5,959 bases of DNA from Alphaproteobacteria bacterium. GTDB taxonomy: Bacteria; Pseudomonadota; Alphaproteobacteria; SP197. Position numbers and translations under genes: made by a program. Of the stretch, positions 1 through 5,959 are shown piece after piece (position 1 is the stretch's first letter; every line of letters begins with the position of its first letter). The notes beneath the pieces were generated by a model. The model made no database searches. It saw only the letters and a program-made list of their open reading frames with translations, and was not told the origin of the DNA. The stretch lies in contig JAJEBJ010000173.1 in NCBI GenBank assembly GCA_022822575.1, positions 1-5,959 on the forward strand, given 5' to 3'.

Positions 1-1541
1 GGTGTCAGGCTTCCTTTGAGTCCTTCCTCGAAGGAAAGACGAGCAGCTTCAACAGTACAGGTTCTCAACGCTGTCATGCCATCGAGTTTCTGATCCTGTC
101 CGATGCATCGGCCCGTAACGCGCTCGCACCGTTGCCGCGTCACGGCCATCGCCTTGAACAGGGAAACGGGAATGTTGTCGGAGCCGATCGCCACCGGAAT
201 TCCGGCTTGGAGAAGGGATTTGTGCGCCGCGACCTCGTTGCCGTCGTTGGGTGCATCAAAATACTCATCACCGTTCTTCCAGAGCTGGTAGACCGGAATG
301 GTGGTCACAATCAGACCGAGATTCCGCACCCGGTGGTAGTCGGATGGCGCAAGTTGACCGACGTGCTCCATTACCCATCGGCGGCTTTCGATTGGATAGC
401 GATCGGCAAGTCGCTCGAAGATCGGCAGAACGCGACCGAGATCCTCGAGAATGACGGTATGAACACGCAGATCGAATTCGGCCGCCAGAGCAACCAGTGC
501 TGCGTACTGGTCTTCGTCGTTGCACCATTCGACAAAGCCGGCCCACCCGGTGTCAGGGAGCGCCTCGCGCACCAGTTCGCACAGGCATTCGTTCCCGCCG
601 AAGCCGATGTAGACACCTGACACCCGCAACCATTCGTCGCCGAGCCCGCGGCCTCGGGCGAAGCCCAACCAATCCCGCATGATGCGTCGGGCCTCGTCTG
701 GATCGCTCCATGTCGGGCTGATCGTCAAGGACACACGAATGCTGAGCGCCTGTTCTTCCCAGAGCCGCTGATAGAGCGCGACGCTGGTGGCATACGAACC
801 ATGGCCTTCATAGACGCTGGTCGTTCCGGCGGCATTGTAGACCCTCATGGATCTGCGAACCGCTTCAAGACGCTCGTCCCATGTAAAACCTGGCAAACTC
901 CTCAGGAGATCGAATTCCAGGCTGGGGCGCTCGTTGTGTTCAATGAGAATGCCGTTGGGAACACCATCAGCCTCGCACACGATTTCAACACCCTCGCAGC
1001 GTGACGTCGTTCCTTGAAGAATCCCGGCACGCTCCAATGCCAGGCTGTTCAATGCTGACTGGGTCGGAACACGGCTCCATGAGCCGAACGGAGCCATGAT
1101 GTAGACGGCATGGTCAGGAACGACGTTGTCAATTTCCCAACGATTTGGAAGCCGTCCTTCCGCGAGCGCCGACGGGCCATCCAGATAGTATGGAGCGGTT
1201 CCCGGCGGCATGGCGACGAGCCATTCGCCTTTCGGAGTTGCAGCGGCGGCCGCGGCTAGCCGCGACAGCACATCGTCGTGCGAACGGCACGCCGCCAGGC
1301 TGAGCCGGATGTCCTTGAGGCCCTCACGCTCCATATGAGCATGGGCGTCGATGAGTCCGGGAATAACGCAACGACCCTCAAGATCGAATGTCTCGGTGTC
1401 GGAGGGAAGATCTGCGACGATTTCGCTGTCGCGGCCCACCGCAACAATCCGGCCATTGCGAACCAGCATCGCTTCTGCCCGAGGCAGGGCAACATCCATG
1501 GTCACGATGTCTCCACCGTGCAGCAACAAAAGTGTGCTCAT
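1..1541 (-). CDS. YtcJ-like metal-dependent amidohydrolase, C-terminus cut by window edge
   Basis: An uninterrupted minus-strand frame gives 513 residues and runs off the left end of the window. It begins MSTLLLLHGGDIVTMD, the small beta domain typical of urease-type amidohydrolases, followed by the strand PGLIDAHAHM with the metal-binding HxH pair at H67 and H69. Later candidate ligands are H361 (RVHTVILED), H393 (WVMEHVGQL) and D455 (AIGSDNIPVS), in the order and spacing expected for the amidohydrolase 3 (YtcJ/N-substituted formamide deformylase) family. The family usually reaches roughly 530-570 residues, so only a short tail should be missing. The start is firm because an in-frame TGA lies one codon upstream (1547-1545); the ribosome site is weak (GGATGAG). 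The gene lies 30 bases after the permease, apparently last of the transporter operon within this window. Expected role: cytoplasmic hydrolysis of a C-N bond in the imported compound. The substrate is unknown. Family call confident, reaction inferred. Confidence 0.9.
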   Translation of the reverse strand, partial: MSTLLLLHGGDIVTMDVALPRAEAMLVRNGRIVAVGRDSEIVADLPSDTETFDLEGRCVIPGLIDAHAHMEREGLKDIRLSLAACRSHDDVLSRLAAAAAATPKGEWLVAMPPGTAPYYLDGPSALAEGRLPNRWEIDNVVPDHAVYIMAPFGSWSRVPTQSALNSLALERAGILQGTTSRCEGVEIVCEADGVPNGILIEHNERPSLEFDLLRSLPGFTWDERLEAVRRSMRVYNAAGTTSVYEGHGSYATSVALYQRLWEEQALSIRVSLTISPTWSDPDEARRIMRDWLGFARGRGLGDEWLRVSGVYIGFGGNECLCELVREALPDTGWAGFVEWCNDEDQYAALVALAAEFDLRVHTVILEDLGRVLPIFERLADRYPIESRRWVMEHVGQLAPSDYHRVRNLGLIVTTIPVYQLWKNGDEYFDAPNDGNEVAAHKSLLQAGIPVAIGSDNIPVSLFKAMAVTRQRCERVTGRCIGQDQKLDGMTALRTCTVEAARLSFEEGLKGSLT

Positions 1542-1571
1542 GGCTCATCCAGTTTGACTTCGTCCGAACAA

Positions 1572-2459
1572 TCAACGCGCTTCGGCACCATACCAGGGAA
1601 AGATCTTGTCAAGCGCTGCTGCAAACAGTGCATCCGCAAGGAATCCCAACGCCCCCAGTGCCATCAATCCGACAAACATCATGTCGACCCTGAACACCAG
1701 GTGAGAAAAGGAAATGAGGTATCCAAGGCCACTGCTGGCGCCGACCAATTCGGCGGCAACCAGGATGACAAAAGCGACAGCCGTGGCTTGGCGCAGGCCA
1801 GCGATGATGAACGGCAGTGCTGCCGGCAAGACGACCTGCAACATGATTCCTGTCGGCGAAGCTCCCAGGCTCGCTGCCGAACGAACATAGATGCTTGGAA
1901 CGTCGCGCACACCGATGAAGGTATTCACCCAGACGGGAAAGAACGTCCCCCAGGTGATCAGGGCGACCTTGGGTGTCTCACCCAGTCCGAACCAAACGAT
2001 GGCCAACGGCACAAAGGCGATGGAGGGTATCGATCTCAAGCTGTGTAGAACGGGATCAGACAAGTCGCGCAACAGCGCCAGCCGCCCAGTGAGCAGGCCG
2101 ACGAGGACGCCAGCGATGGAGCCCAGCACGAAACCGAAGATCGCTCTCTTGAGGCTCGACCACGCATGACCAGCAAGTTCGCCGCTGGCAACAAGGTCCC
2201 ACAAGGTCCCAACCACCCCCGACGGCGGAGGAAACATCTGCAGGTTCACGCCGGGAACCACGCGTGGGGCAATCTCCCAGAAAATCAGGAACAAAACAAC
2301 TCCGGCGACATTCAGCAATAGCCGTCGAATTCGGCGACGGCGGCGGCTTCGCAACAAGTCCCGTCGGAAGCGCTCCTCAATGCTCGTCAGAAGATCTGAC
2401 GTCAATTCCTTTTGCTTGTCGGAGCGAGACGACAGGGAGGGTGTTGCCACTTCCTTCAT
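1572..2459 (-). CDS. ABC transporter permease, SsuC/TauC type
   Basis: This 295-residue inner-membrane permease fits the BPD_transp_1 family. An Arg-rich cytoplasmic N-terminal stretch (about 32-46) precedes the first membrane segment (47-65). Further hydrophobic segments lie near 104-125, 144-163, 166-184, 215-240 and 258-282, giving the six expected. The PPPS element at 77-80 and the SIPSIAFVPLAIVWFGLG stretch (143-160) are characteristic of sulfonate, taurine, nitrate and pyrimidine-precursor permeases. The EAA coupling loop is seen as SAASLGASPTGIMLQVVLP (194-212), which should dock on the ATPase. The start ATG overlaps the ATPase stop in ATGA, and a strong GGGAGG lies 9 bases upstream inside the ATPase gene, so translation is probably coupled. 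It most likely works as a homodimer, and the substrate class is not decided by the permease alone. Length is within the family's range, with the N-terminal extension of about 45 residues on the long side. Confidence 0.95.
   Translation of the reverse strand: MKEVATPSLSSRSDKQKELTSDLLTSIEERFRRDLLRSRRRRRIRRLLLNVAGVVLFLIFWEIAPRVVPGVNLQMFPPPSGVVGTLWDLVASGELAGHAWSSLKRAIFGFVLGSIAGVLVGLLTGRLALLRDLSDPVLHSLRSIPSIAFVPLAIVWFGLGETPKVALITWGTFFPVWVNTFIGVRDVPSIYVRSAASLGASPTGIMLQVVLPAALPFIIAGLRQATAVAFVILVAAELVGASSGLGYLISFSHLVFRVDMMFVGLMALGALGFLADALFAAALDKIFPWYGAEAR
2191..2210. repeat. Perfect 10-bp tandem direct repeat inside the permease gene
   Basis: Two adjacent copies of acaaggtccc lie within the permease coding sequence, encoding part of the TLWDLV stretch after the PPPS element. 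The unit is not a multiple of three, so each copy is read in a different frame. Loss or gain of one copy by slippage would break the permease. The encoded residues fit the family pattern at this point, so the repeat is probably a coincidence of codon choice. Confidence 0.9.
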
Positions 2460-3250
2460 TGCACGACGCCTCCCTGCTGATGGAAAATTCCGTTCACTGT
2501 TGCATAGAGTTGTCCAAACTCCAGATCACTTCGATTCCTTGGACGGGCAATTTCCACGTCTACGATTTTCTGTATCTGGCCCGGATTCGGTGACATCACA
2601 ACAATGCGATCGCCGAGATAGACGGCTTCTTCTATGTTGTGCGTGATAAAGAAGATGGTGATGCCGATTTCCTCCCAGATACGCAGAAGTTCGGTCTGAA
2701 GAGAAGCGCGGGTCAGCGCGTCAACAGCCGCAAAGGGCTCGTCCATCAACAGTATTCTGGGGTGATTCACCAGAGCGCGCGCTACAGCCACGCGCTGACG
2801 CATGCCTCCGGAAAGCTCGAAGGGGTAGCGTCCGGCCGCATCTCCGAGACCAACAAGTTGCAGCGCCTCTCTTGCTCTCTCTCTTCGCTCGACTTTTGCC
2901 ATACCCCGCATCTTCAGACCGAACTCAACGTTGCGGAGCGCCGTCAACCAGGGGAACAGGGCATACTCCTGAAAGACGACACCACGTTCTGGTGCCGGTC
3001 TCGTGATCGGTGCCTTGTCGAACCGAAGCTCACCGCGTGTGGGTTCGATGAAACCTGCAATCAGGTTCAGGAGCGTCGTCTTGCCGCAGCCGCTCGGGCC
3101 GATCGCACAAATGAACTCTCCGTCCCGGATCGATAGCGAGACGTCGAGAAGCGCCCAGGTGGATTCGCCTTCTGCCGACGGATAGAGCTTGGAGACGCTT
3201 TCTACTTCGACCACACCGTCATCAGGTCGAAGGCTCCTATTGGGTGTCAT
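2456..3250 (-). CDS. ABC transporter ATP-binding protein, SsuB/TauB type
   Basis: Cytoplasmic ATPase that should power the importer, 264 residues from the ATG at 3250. All nucleotide-binding elements are intact (numbers from this ATG): Walker A GPSGCGKTT at 51-59, Q-loop glutamine 94 in VVFQEYALFPW, signature LSGGMRQR at 146-153, Walker B ILLMDEP at 166-172, D-loop AAVDALTR just after, and switch histidine 204 in FFITHNIEEA. The ALFPWLTALRNVEFGL stretch is typical of the nitrate/sulfonate/taurine group. The start is uncertain: a TTG at 3271 would add seven residues (MRSLDFR), and neither start has a good ribosome site. The family core begins near VVEVESVSKLY, so both fit. The stop overlaps the permease start by four bases. 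The 68 bases between this ATG and the binding-protein stop contain no other gene and only a weak AGCG/CGCT hairpin. Confidence 0.95.
   Translation of the reverse strand: MTPNRSLRPDDGVVEVESVSKLYPSAEGESTWALLDVSLSIRDGEFICAIGPSGCGKTTLLNLIAGFIEPTRGELRFDKAPITRPAPERGVVFQEYALFPWLTALRNVEFGLKMRGMAKVERRERAREALQLVGLGDAAGRYPFELSGGMRQRVAVARALVNHPRILLMDEPFAAVDALTRASLQTELLRIWEEIGITIFFITHNIEEAVYLGDRIVVMSPNPGQIQKIVDVEIARPRNRSDLEFGQLYATVNGIFHQQGGVVQ
2469..2474 (-). promoter_or_regulatory. Ribosome binding site of the permease gene
   Basis: GGGAGG on the minus strand lies 9 bases before the permease ATG at 2459, inside the last codons of the ATPase gene. With the ATGA stop/start overlap it settles the permease start and suggests coupled translation. 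Confidence 0.75.
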
Positions 3251-3318
3251 CCGAAAATCGAGCGACCTCAAGTTCCGGTGTAGCGCGTCTCACGCTCTTC
3301 TCTCGTCACCACTCAAAG

Positions 3319-4329
3319 CTAACCCGACAGAGTCACGCGTTCAGGGGCCAGATTTTGCAAGGCGTCCTCGTAGACCGCGTTCCTGAAGAGGGTACGCAGG
3401 TCGCCGTCGTAAGGTGCCGCGATCCCCTGACCAATCGCCCATTCTGCCTCCGCAACCATGACGTCCACGAGACCGTCATCGAGCGTCACCCCGATGTCCA
3501 GCAAGTCCATCCCTATGGTGGTGTCGTCCGTGGATGTTGCGGTGCGCTCGGCAACATATTCGATCGCCTGCGAACGGTCCGTGTTGATCAACTCTTCCGC
3601 GTCCAGAAGACTCTGCACGGCACGTTCGACAGTTTCGGGAGATTCTTCAACCAAACTGCTGTTGGCCACAAAGACCAGGCGATAGGCCCAGATCTTCTCT
3701 ATACCCTCCCTGTCCAGCACGACAATGTCGTCTCCTGCCTGGTCCTGAGCGGCGATGGCCGTCAGCCAGTCCCACGCAAAGGCATCGACATCGCCACGAA
3801 CAACCGCGGTGACCATTTCAGGACCGCCCATGTTCACCAGTTCTACATCGCTCAACGTCATGCCATGAAGCGCCAGCCATTGATTCAGGAAGAAATGGCC
3901 ACTCGTGCCAATCTTCGTGGCAATCTTTCTGCCCATGAGGTCCGAAGGTTTGGATACGCCCATGCTCTTGTTCGCAGCGACCAGCATTTCCCTGGATGAG
4001 CGGCTGAAATCAGCCACAATTCGAGGTTCCAATCCACGCATCAATGCGAGCAATGTCGGGCTCTGCGTAGTTGTGCAAAAGTCGGCGCTCTCCGTCAGCA
4101 CGGCGTCAAGCGCAAGACGTCCAGCTGTAAACTTGGCGACGCTTGCGTCCAAACCGTTCTTGTTCCACAACTCGGCGGCATCGGCTGTGTAGACCACGGC
4201 CCATCCGTGTCCCTCGCTCTCTGCGATGGTAATCGCGGTTTCGGCCCGCGCTGGCCCAATCACGGAAGGCACGACTGTCGCCAGTCCGAGGTAACCTCCA
4301 GCTTTCAGCAAGTGACGACGGGAAATCAT
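3319..4329 (-). CDS. Tat-exported substrate-binding protein of an NMT1/SsuA/TauA-type ABC transporter
   Basis: Periplasmic receptor of the importer, 336 residues. The N-terminus MISRRHLLKAGGYLGLATVV carries a twin-arginine motif (S3-R4-R5-H-L-L-K9), a hydrophobic stretch and a likely cleavage after PARA (residue 29), so it should be exported folded by the Tat system. The mature part opens with ETAITIAESEGHGW. It shows family landmarks: ADFCTTTQSPTLLALMRGL (82-100), the hinge-side stretch DLMGRKIATKIGTSGHFFLNQWL (130-152) and a GDVDAFAWDW stretch (179-188). The ATG at 4329 was chosen because GGGAGG lies 8-9 bases upstream and the signal peptide begins there; the frame stays open 69 codons further, but that extension has no family features. 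No lipobox and no CCCFC motif of ThiY-type pyrimidine-precursor binders are visible, so thiamin salvage is not supported. Ligand unknown. First gene of the presumed operon; 68 bases separate it from the ATPase. Confidence 0.93.
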   Translation of the reverse strand: MISRRHLLKAGGYLGLATVVPSVIGPARAETAITIAESEGHGWAVVYTADAAELWNKNGLDASVAKFTAGRLALDAVLTESADFCTTTQSPTLLALMRGLEPRIVADFSRSSREMLVAANKSMGVSKPSDLMGRKIATKIGTSGHFFLNQWLALHGMTLSDVELVNMGGPEMVTAVVRGDVDAFAWDWLTAIAAQDQAGDDIVVLDREGIEKIWAYRLVFVANSSLVEESPETVERAVQSLLDAEELINTDRSQAIEYVAERTATSTDDTTIGMDLLDIGVTLDDGLVDVMVAEAEWAIGQGIAAPYDGDLRTLFRNAVYEDALQNLAPERVTLSG

Positions 4330-4337
4330 GTCCAAAT

Positions 4338-4343
4338 CCTCCC
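4338..4343 (-). promoter_or_regulatory. Ribosome binding site of the substrate-binding protein gene
   Basis: GGGAGG on the minus strand ends 8 bases before the ATG at 4329. It is the best ribosome site in the window and excludes the longer upstream open frame as the true start. Confidence 0.8.
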
Positions 4344-4358
4344 AGTTCGAACATAGCC

Positions 4359-4378
4359 TTGGCTCTTGAGACGGCCAA
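4359..4378. repeat. Inverted repeat TTGGC-N10-GCCAA upstream of the binding-protein gene
   Basis: Perfect 5-bp arms separated by 10 bases lie 30-49 bases upstream of the start codon. The length and position suit an operator for a dimeric regulator, but short arms like these also occur by chance. A weak promoter-like pair (TTGGCC, 17 bases, TATGTT at 4355-4350) overlaps it, but would leave almost no leader before the ribosome site. Confidence 0.3.
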
Positions 4379-4389
4379 ACTACGTCATG

Positions 4390-4418
4390 TGGACCATAAG
4401 TGTACCACATTCGGTACC
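4390..4418 (-). promoter_or_regulatory. Three GGTAC-like direct repeats, candidate operator
   Basis: On the minus strand GGTACC (4418-4413), GGTACA (4406-4401) and GGTCCA (4395-4390) follow each other with start-to-start steps of 12 and 11 bases, close to one helical turn, so all three would face the same side of DNA. The last two copies also form the arms of an imperfect dyad, TGTGG-N12-CCACA (4388-4409). Tandem GGTATA repeats are the known site of the GntR/FCD regulator NanR, so a GntR-type repressor is a reasonable but unproved candidate. No regulator gene is in the window. Confidence 0.35.
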
Positions 4419-4426
4419 ATTGTGCA
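4399..4426 (-). promoter_or_regulatory. Candidate sigma-70-type promoter of the transporter operon
   Basis: Minus strand TGCACA (4426-4421, four of six matches to TTGACA), a 16-base spacer, then TACACT (4404-4399, four of six matches to TATAAT). Transcription would begin near 4392, leaving a leader of about 60 bases before the binding-protein start. The GGTAC-like repeats cover the spacer and the -10 element, as expected for a repressor site. Consensus matches of this quality are common, so the call is tentative. Confidence 0.3.
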
Positions 4427-4477
4427 TTGCCGCACTCATCCTGCAGAAGGATCTGGGCATCGTTCGTGCCGAGTTCC

Positions 4478-4804
4478 TCATGTCGTGACCACGGCGTGGC
4501 GTGATAGGAGCTCTTCGAGAGCGCGTTTGGCCGCAACCCGCCGCGCCTCGTGCTGACGAAAAACGCGCACCAGAAGGACGTGTCCCGGATGTTCCCCTCG
4601 GATGTCGGCGATGATCGGGGCGAGAGACCGCCGGACCGCGTGTGGCTCCGTTTGCTGGTTGCGGGTTTCGCGCTCCCCGACGTGGACGGTAAGGGACTTC
4701 TTGTACTGCGTTGTGTCCGAAATCTCCGGAGGCCCGATGGTGTGCCGCGAGGCGGTCAAGCTCGAAGCTGCACGCGGGCCCGGTGCCACTGTCCAAGATA
4801 TCAA
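4478..4804 (-). CDS. Doubtful small open frame in the intergenic region
   Basis: A minus-strand frame of up to 108 codons from a TTG at 4804, starting 26 bases after the oxidoreductase stop. It has no ATG and no good ribosome site; the frame is open from 4846, and GTG at 4789 and TTG at 4756 are other possible starts. I recognise no family. The C-terminal part (for example VAAKRALEELLSRH) looks helical, and GC is high at codon positions 1 and 3 and low at 2, which is a coding-like pattern. However, the opposed plus-strand frame ending at 4841 shares its third positions and shows the same bias, so composition cannot decide between them. It may be a remnant of a lost gene or chance. Confidence 0.2.
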   Translation of the reverse strand: MISWTVAPGPRAASSLTASRHTIGPPEISDTTQYKKSLTVHVGERETRNQQTEPHAVRRSLAPIIADIRGEHPGHVLLVRVFRQHEARRVAAKRALEELLSRHAVVTT

Positions 4805-4830
4805 GGATGCGTGGAAGCGATCGGAACAGA

Positions 4831-5959
4831 TCAGGGAGTGAAGCGCTCATCCCTGCCGCTGATTCGCCGGATGCGACTGAAGAGAGGATCGTCGAAGCGG
4901 TCCGCGGCGAAGGGTTGGAGGTCGATTGCGGGGTGCCTCCCCGCTGCCAGTTCGGCAATGATGGCGGCGGTGCCGGCGGCACCGATCATGCCCTGATGGC
5001 CGTGCCCGAACGCAAACAGGACCTGGGGGTGACGTGGCGCGCGGCCCAGAATGGGGAGGCTGTCGGGAGTACAGGGTCTCTCTCCCATCCAGACCGTGTG
5101 CCTTTCGGTGTCGAGAGAGGGCAGGGCAAGCCGTGCCTGACTCAAGAGCGCATCGCTGCGAAGAGGGTTCACAGGTGCGCCCGGACGGGCGAATTCGACG
5201 GTACCACCGATGCGGATGCCCATCTCCATGGGCACGATGCTTGCTGCCGCATCGACGGGCATGATGACGGTATTGAGAGCGATTCCTGGTTCCTGGAATG
5301 TCACATGGTAGCCACGCTGCGAGGCGAGGGGCACTCTGTAGCCCAGATCCGCAAGAAGACGTGTCGACCACACGCCAGCGGCGACGATGGCCATGTCGTG
5401 GCGGCGGAGGGTTCCGCCGGTTTCGATCAACGCCTGACCGTCGACCGCAAGCCGACCGACGTTTTCGATCACAACCTTGCCACCGCTTCGGGAGAAGTGG
5501 TCGGCAAGGCCGGAGACCAGGCGATGGGGGTTCGTCGTGTGGCCGGTTTCGGGAAGAAACGTGCCATGCGTGAACTCTGTCGAGAGTGCCGGCTCAAGGT
5601 CTCGCAGTTCCTGCGGCCCGAGGAATTCGACGATGTGACCTGAGCGCTTGCGCAACTCCGTGGCAAGGCTGTTGTTCAGCCTCTCTGCCGGGCCCGAATC
5701 GACATAGAGCATACCCTTGTTCACCACCAGGGATTCCAGGCCGGCTTCCCTCAGAAGAGGTCTCAGCAGTGTGAGCGTCGGACCGTTGAGGGTGGCCAGG
5801 GCAGCCGAGATGGCGCGGACCCTGTCCTCCCGGCCGGCGCGCGCGAAGGCGGCGAGCCAAGGCAGCAACCGGAGACCCTGGCGCCAGTTCATGTGGAACG
5901 GTGCTGCCGGATCCATGAGCCAGCCGGGAACGCTGGAAAGAAGGCCGGGCATGGAAACC
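4831..5959 (-). CDS. FAD-dependent amino-acid oxidoreductase (DadA/DAO family), N-terminus cut by window edge
   Basis: The frame enters from the right edge and gives about 375 residues. The first in-window methionine (5952) is not the start: the residues around it (VSMPGLLSSVPGWLMDPAAPF) match the region of DadA-like enzymes that follows the N-terminal FAD-binding GxGxxG motif, so roughly 50 residues lie outside. Counting from that methionine, landmarks are AIVAAGVWS (188-196, FAD-binding), QRGYHV (212-217), RIGGTVEFA (247-255), MGERPCTPDSLPILG (289-303) and FGHGHQGM (315-322), the conserved C-terminal flavin and substrate-site block. Such enzymes oxidise D-amino acids, glycine or N-substituted amino acids to imino acids, usually passing electrons to the respiratory chain or oxygen. 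The substrate cannot be named. It shares orientation with the transporter operon but is 501 bases upstream of it, so it is probably a separate transcript, possibly of the same pathway. Confidence 0.92.
   Translation of the reverse strand, partial: VSMPGLLSSVPGWLMDPAAPFHMNWRQGLRLLPWLAAFARAGREDRVRAISAALATLNGPTLTLLRPLLREAGLESLVVNKGMLYVDSGPAERLNNSLATELRKRSGHIVEFLGPQELRDLEPALSTEFTHGTFLPETGHTTNPHRLVSGLADHFSRSGGKVVIENVGRLAVDGQALIETGGTLRRHDMAIVAAGVWSTRLLADLGYRVPLASQRGYHVTFQEPGIALNTVIMPVDAAASIVPMEMGIRIGGTVEFARPGAPVNPLRSDALLSQARLALPSLDTERHTVWMGERPCTPDSLPILGRAPRHPQVLFAFGHGHQGMIGAAGTAAIIAELAAGRHPAIDLQPFAADRFDDPLFSRIRRISGRDERFTP

Larger units (their letters stand above)
4330..4830. other. Long intergenic region between oxidoreductase and transporter operon
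   Basis: About 500 bases with no convincing gene. The half nearest the transporter (4330-4430) holds a strong ribosome site, a candidate promoter, three GGTAC-like repeats and two inverted repeats, so it probably carries the operon's control region. The other half has two opposed open frames that look equally coding-like (minus 4804-4478 and plus 4602-4841). I see no clear rho-independent terminator after the oxidoreductase stop at 4831: the GC-rich palindrome around 4775-4785 is short and has no T-run. Confidence 0.6.

Noticed and set aside
1278..2048. A 256-codon plus-strand open frame opposite the permease and amidohydrolase genes
   Set aside because: It lies antisense to two genes with clear family motifs, crosses their boundary, and its composition (rich in Q, D, R, H, S) matches no family. 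Such shadow frames are expected in GC-rich DNA.
2191..2210. The 10-bp tandem repeat as a phase-variation switch
   Set aside because: Only two copies, and the encoded residues fit the normal permease pattern, so recent slippage or a contingency locus is unlikely.
3272..3318. Possible terminator or attenuator between binding-protein and ATPase genes
   Set aside because: The only hairpin (AGCG and CGCT arms) is 4-5 bp with no following T-run, too weak to call.
3244..3999. A 251-codon plus-strand open frame opposite the substrate-binding protein
   Set aside because: Antisense to a well-supported gene with a signal peptide and ribosome site; no recognisable domain.
4330..4536. A 69-codon N-terminal extension of the substrate-binding protein
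   Set aside because: The ribosome site at 4338-4343 and the Tat signal peptide beginning at the ATG at 4329 fix the start; the extension would put the signal peptide inside the protein.
4794..4809. TCCAAGATATCAAGGA as a palindrome
   Set aside because: Only the GATATC core is symmetrical; the flanks read as a short direct repeat on the minus strand, so it is neither a terminator stem nor a clear operator.
4711..5643. A 310-codon plus-strand open frame opposite the oxidoreductase
   Set aside because: It covers the strongly conserved C-terminal FAD-enzyme motifs on the other strand and has no family features of its own.

Overview
The window reads as one catabolic and uptake locus from a GC-rich proteobacterium. 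An alphaproteobacterium is the best guess, from the high GC at third codon positions, the twin-arginine-exported binding protein and the mix of gene families; nothing here fixes the taxon. Every gene I can support lies on the minus strand, so transcription runs from high to low coordinates.

In transcription order: (1) 5959-4831, an FAD-dependent amino-acid oxidoreductase of the DadA/DAO type, whose N-terminus lies beyond the window edge. (2) 4830-4330, about 500 bases without a convincing gene. It holds a candidate promoter, three GGTAC-like direct repeats and two short inverted repeats just upstream of the next gene, plus one weak open frame. (3) 4329-3319, a Tat-exported periplasmic substrate-binding protein of the NMT1/SsuA/TauA type. 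(4) 3250-2456, an SsuB/TauB-type ABC ATPase. (5) 2459-1572, an SsuC/TauC-type permease whose start overlaps the ATPase stop (ATGA). (6) 1541-1, a metal-dependent amidohydrolase of the YtcJ-like (amidohydrolase 3) type, cut at its C-terminus by the window edge.

Genes 3-6 are tightly spaced and probably form one operon: a complete three-part importer followed by a cytoplasmic hydrolase. The simplest reading is that the importer brings in a small nitrogen-containing compound (an amide, formamide, cyclic amide or similar) and the amidohydrolase opens or deacylates it. The upstream oxidoreductase could then oxidise a released amine or amino acid, but the 500-base gap makes its membership of the pathway uncertain. 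The substrate cannot be read from the sequence. No RNA genes, CRISPR arrays, transposases or phage genes were seen. The locus looks like ordinary accessory metabolism with an undefined substrate rather than a radically new system.
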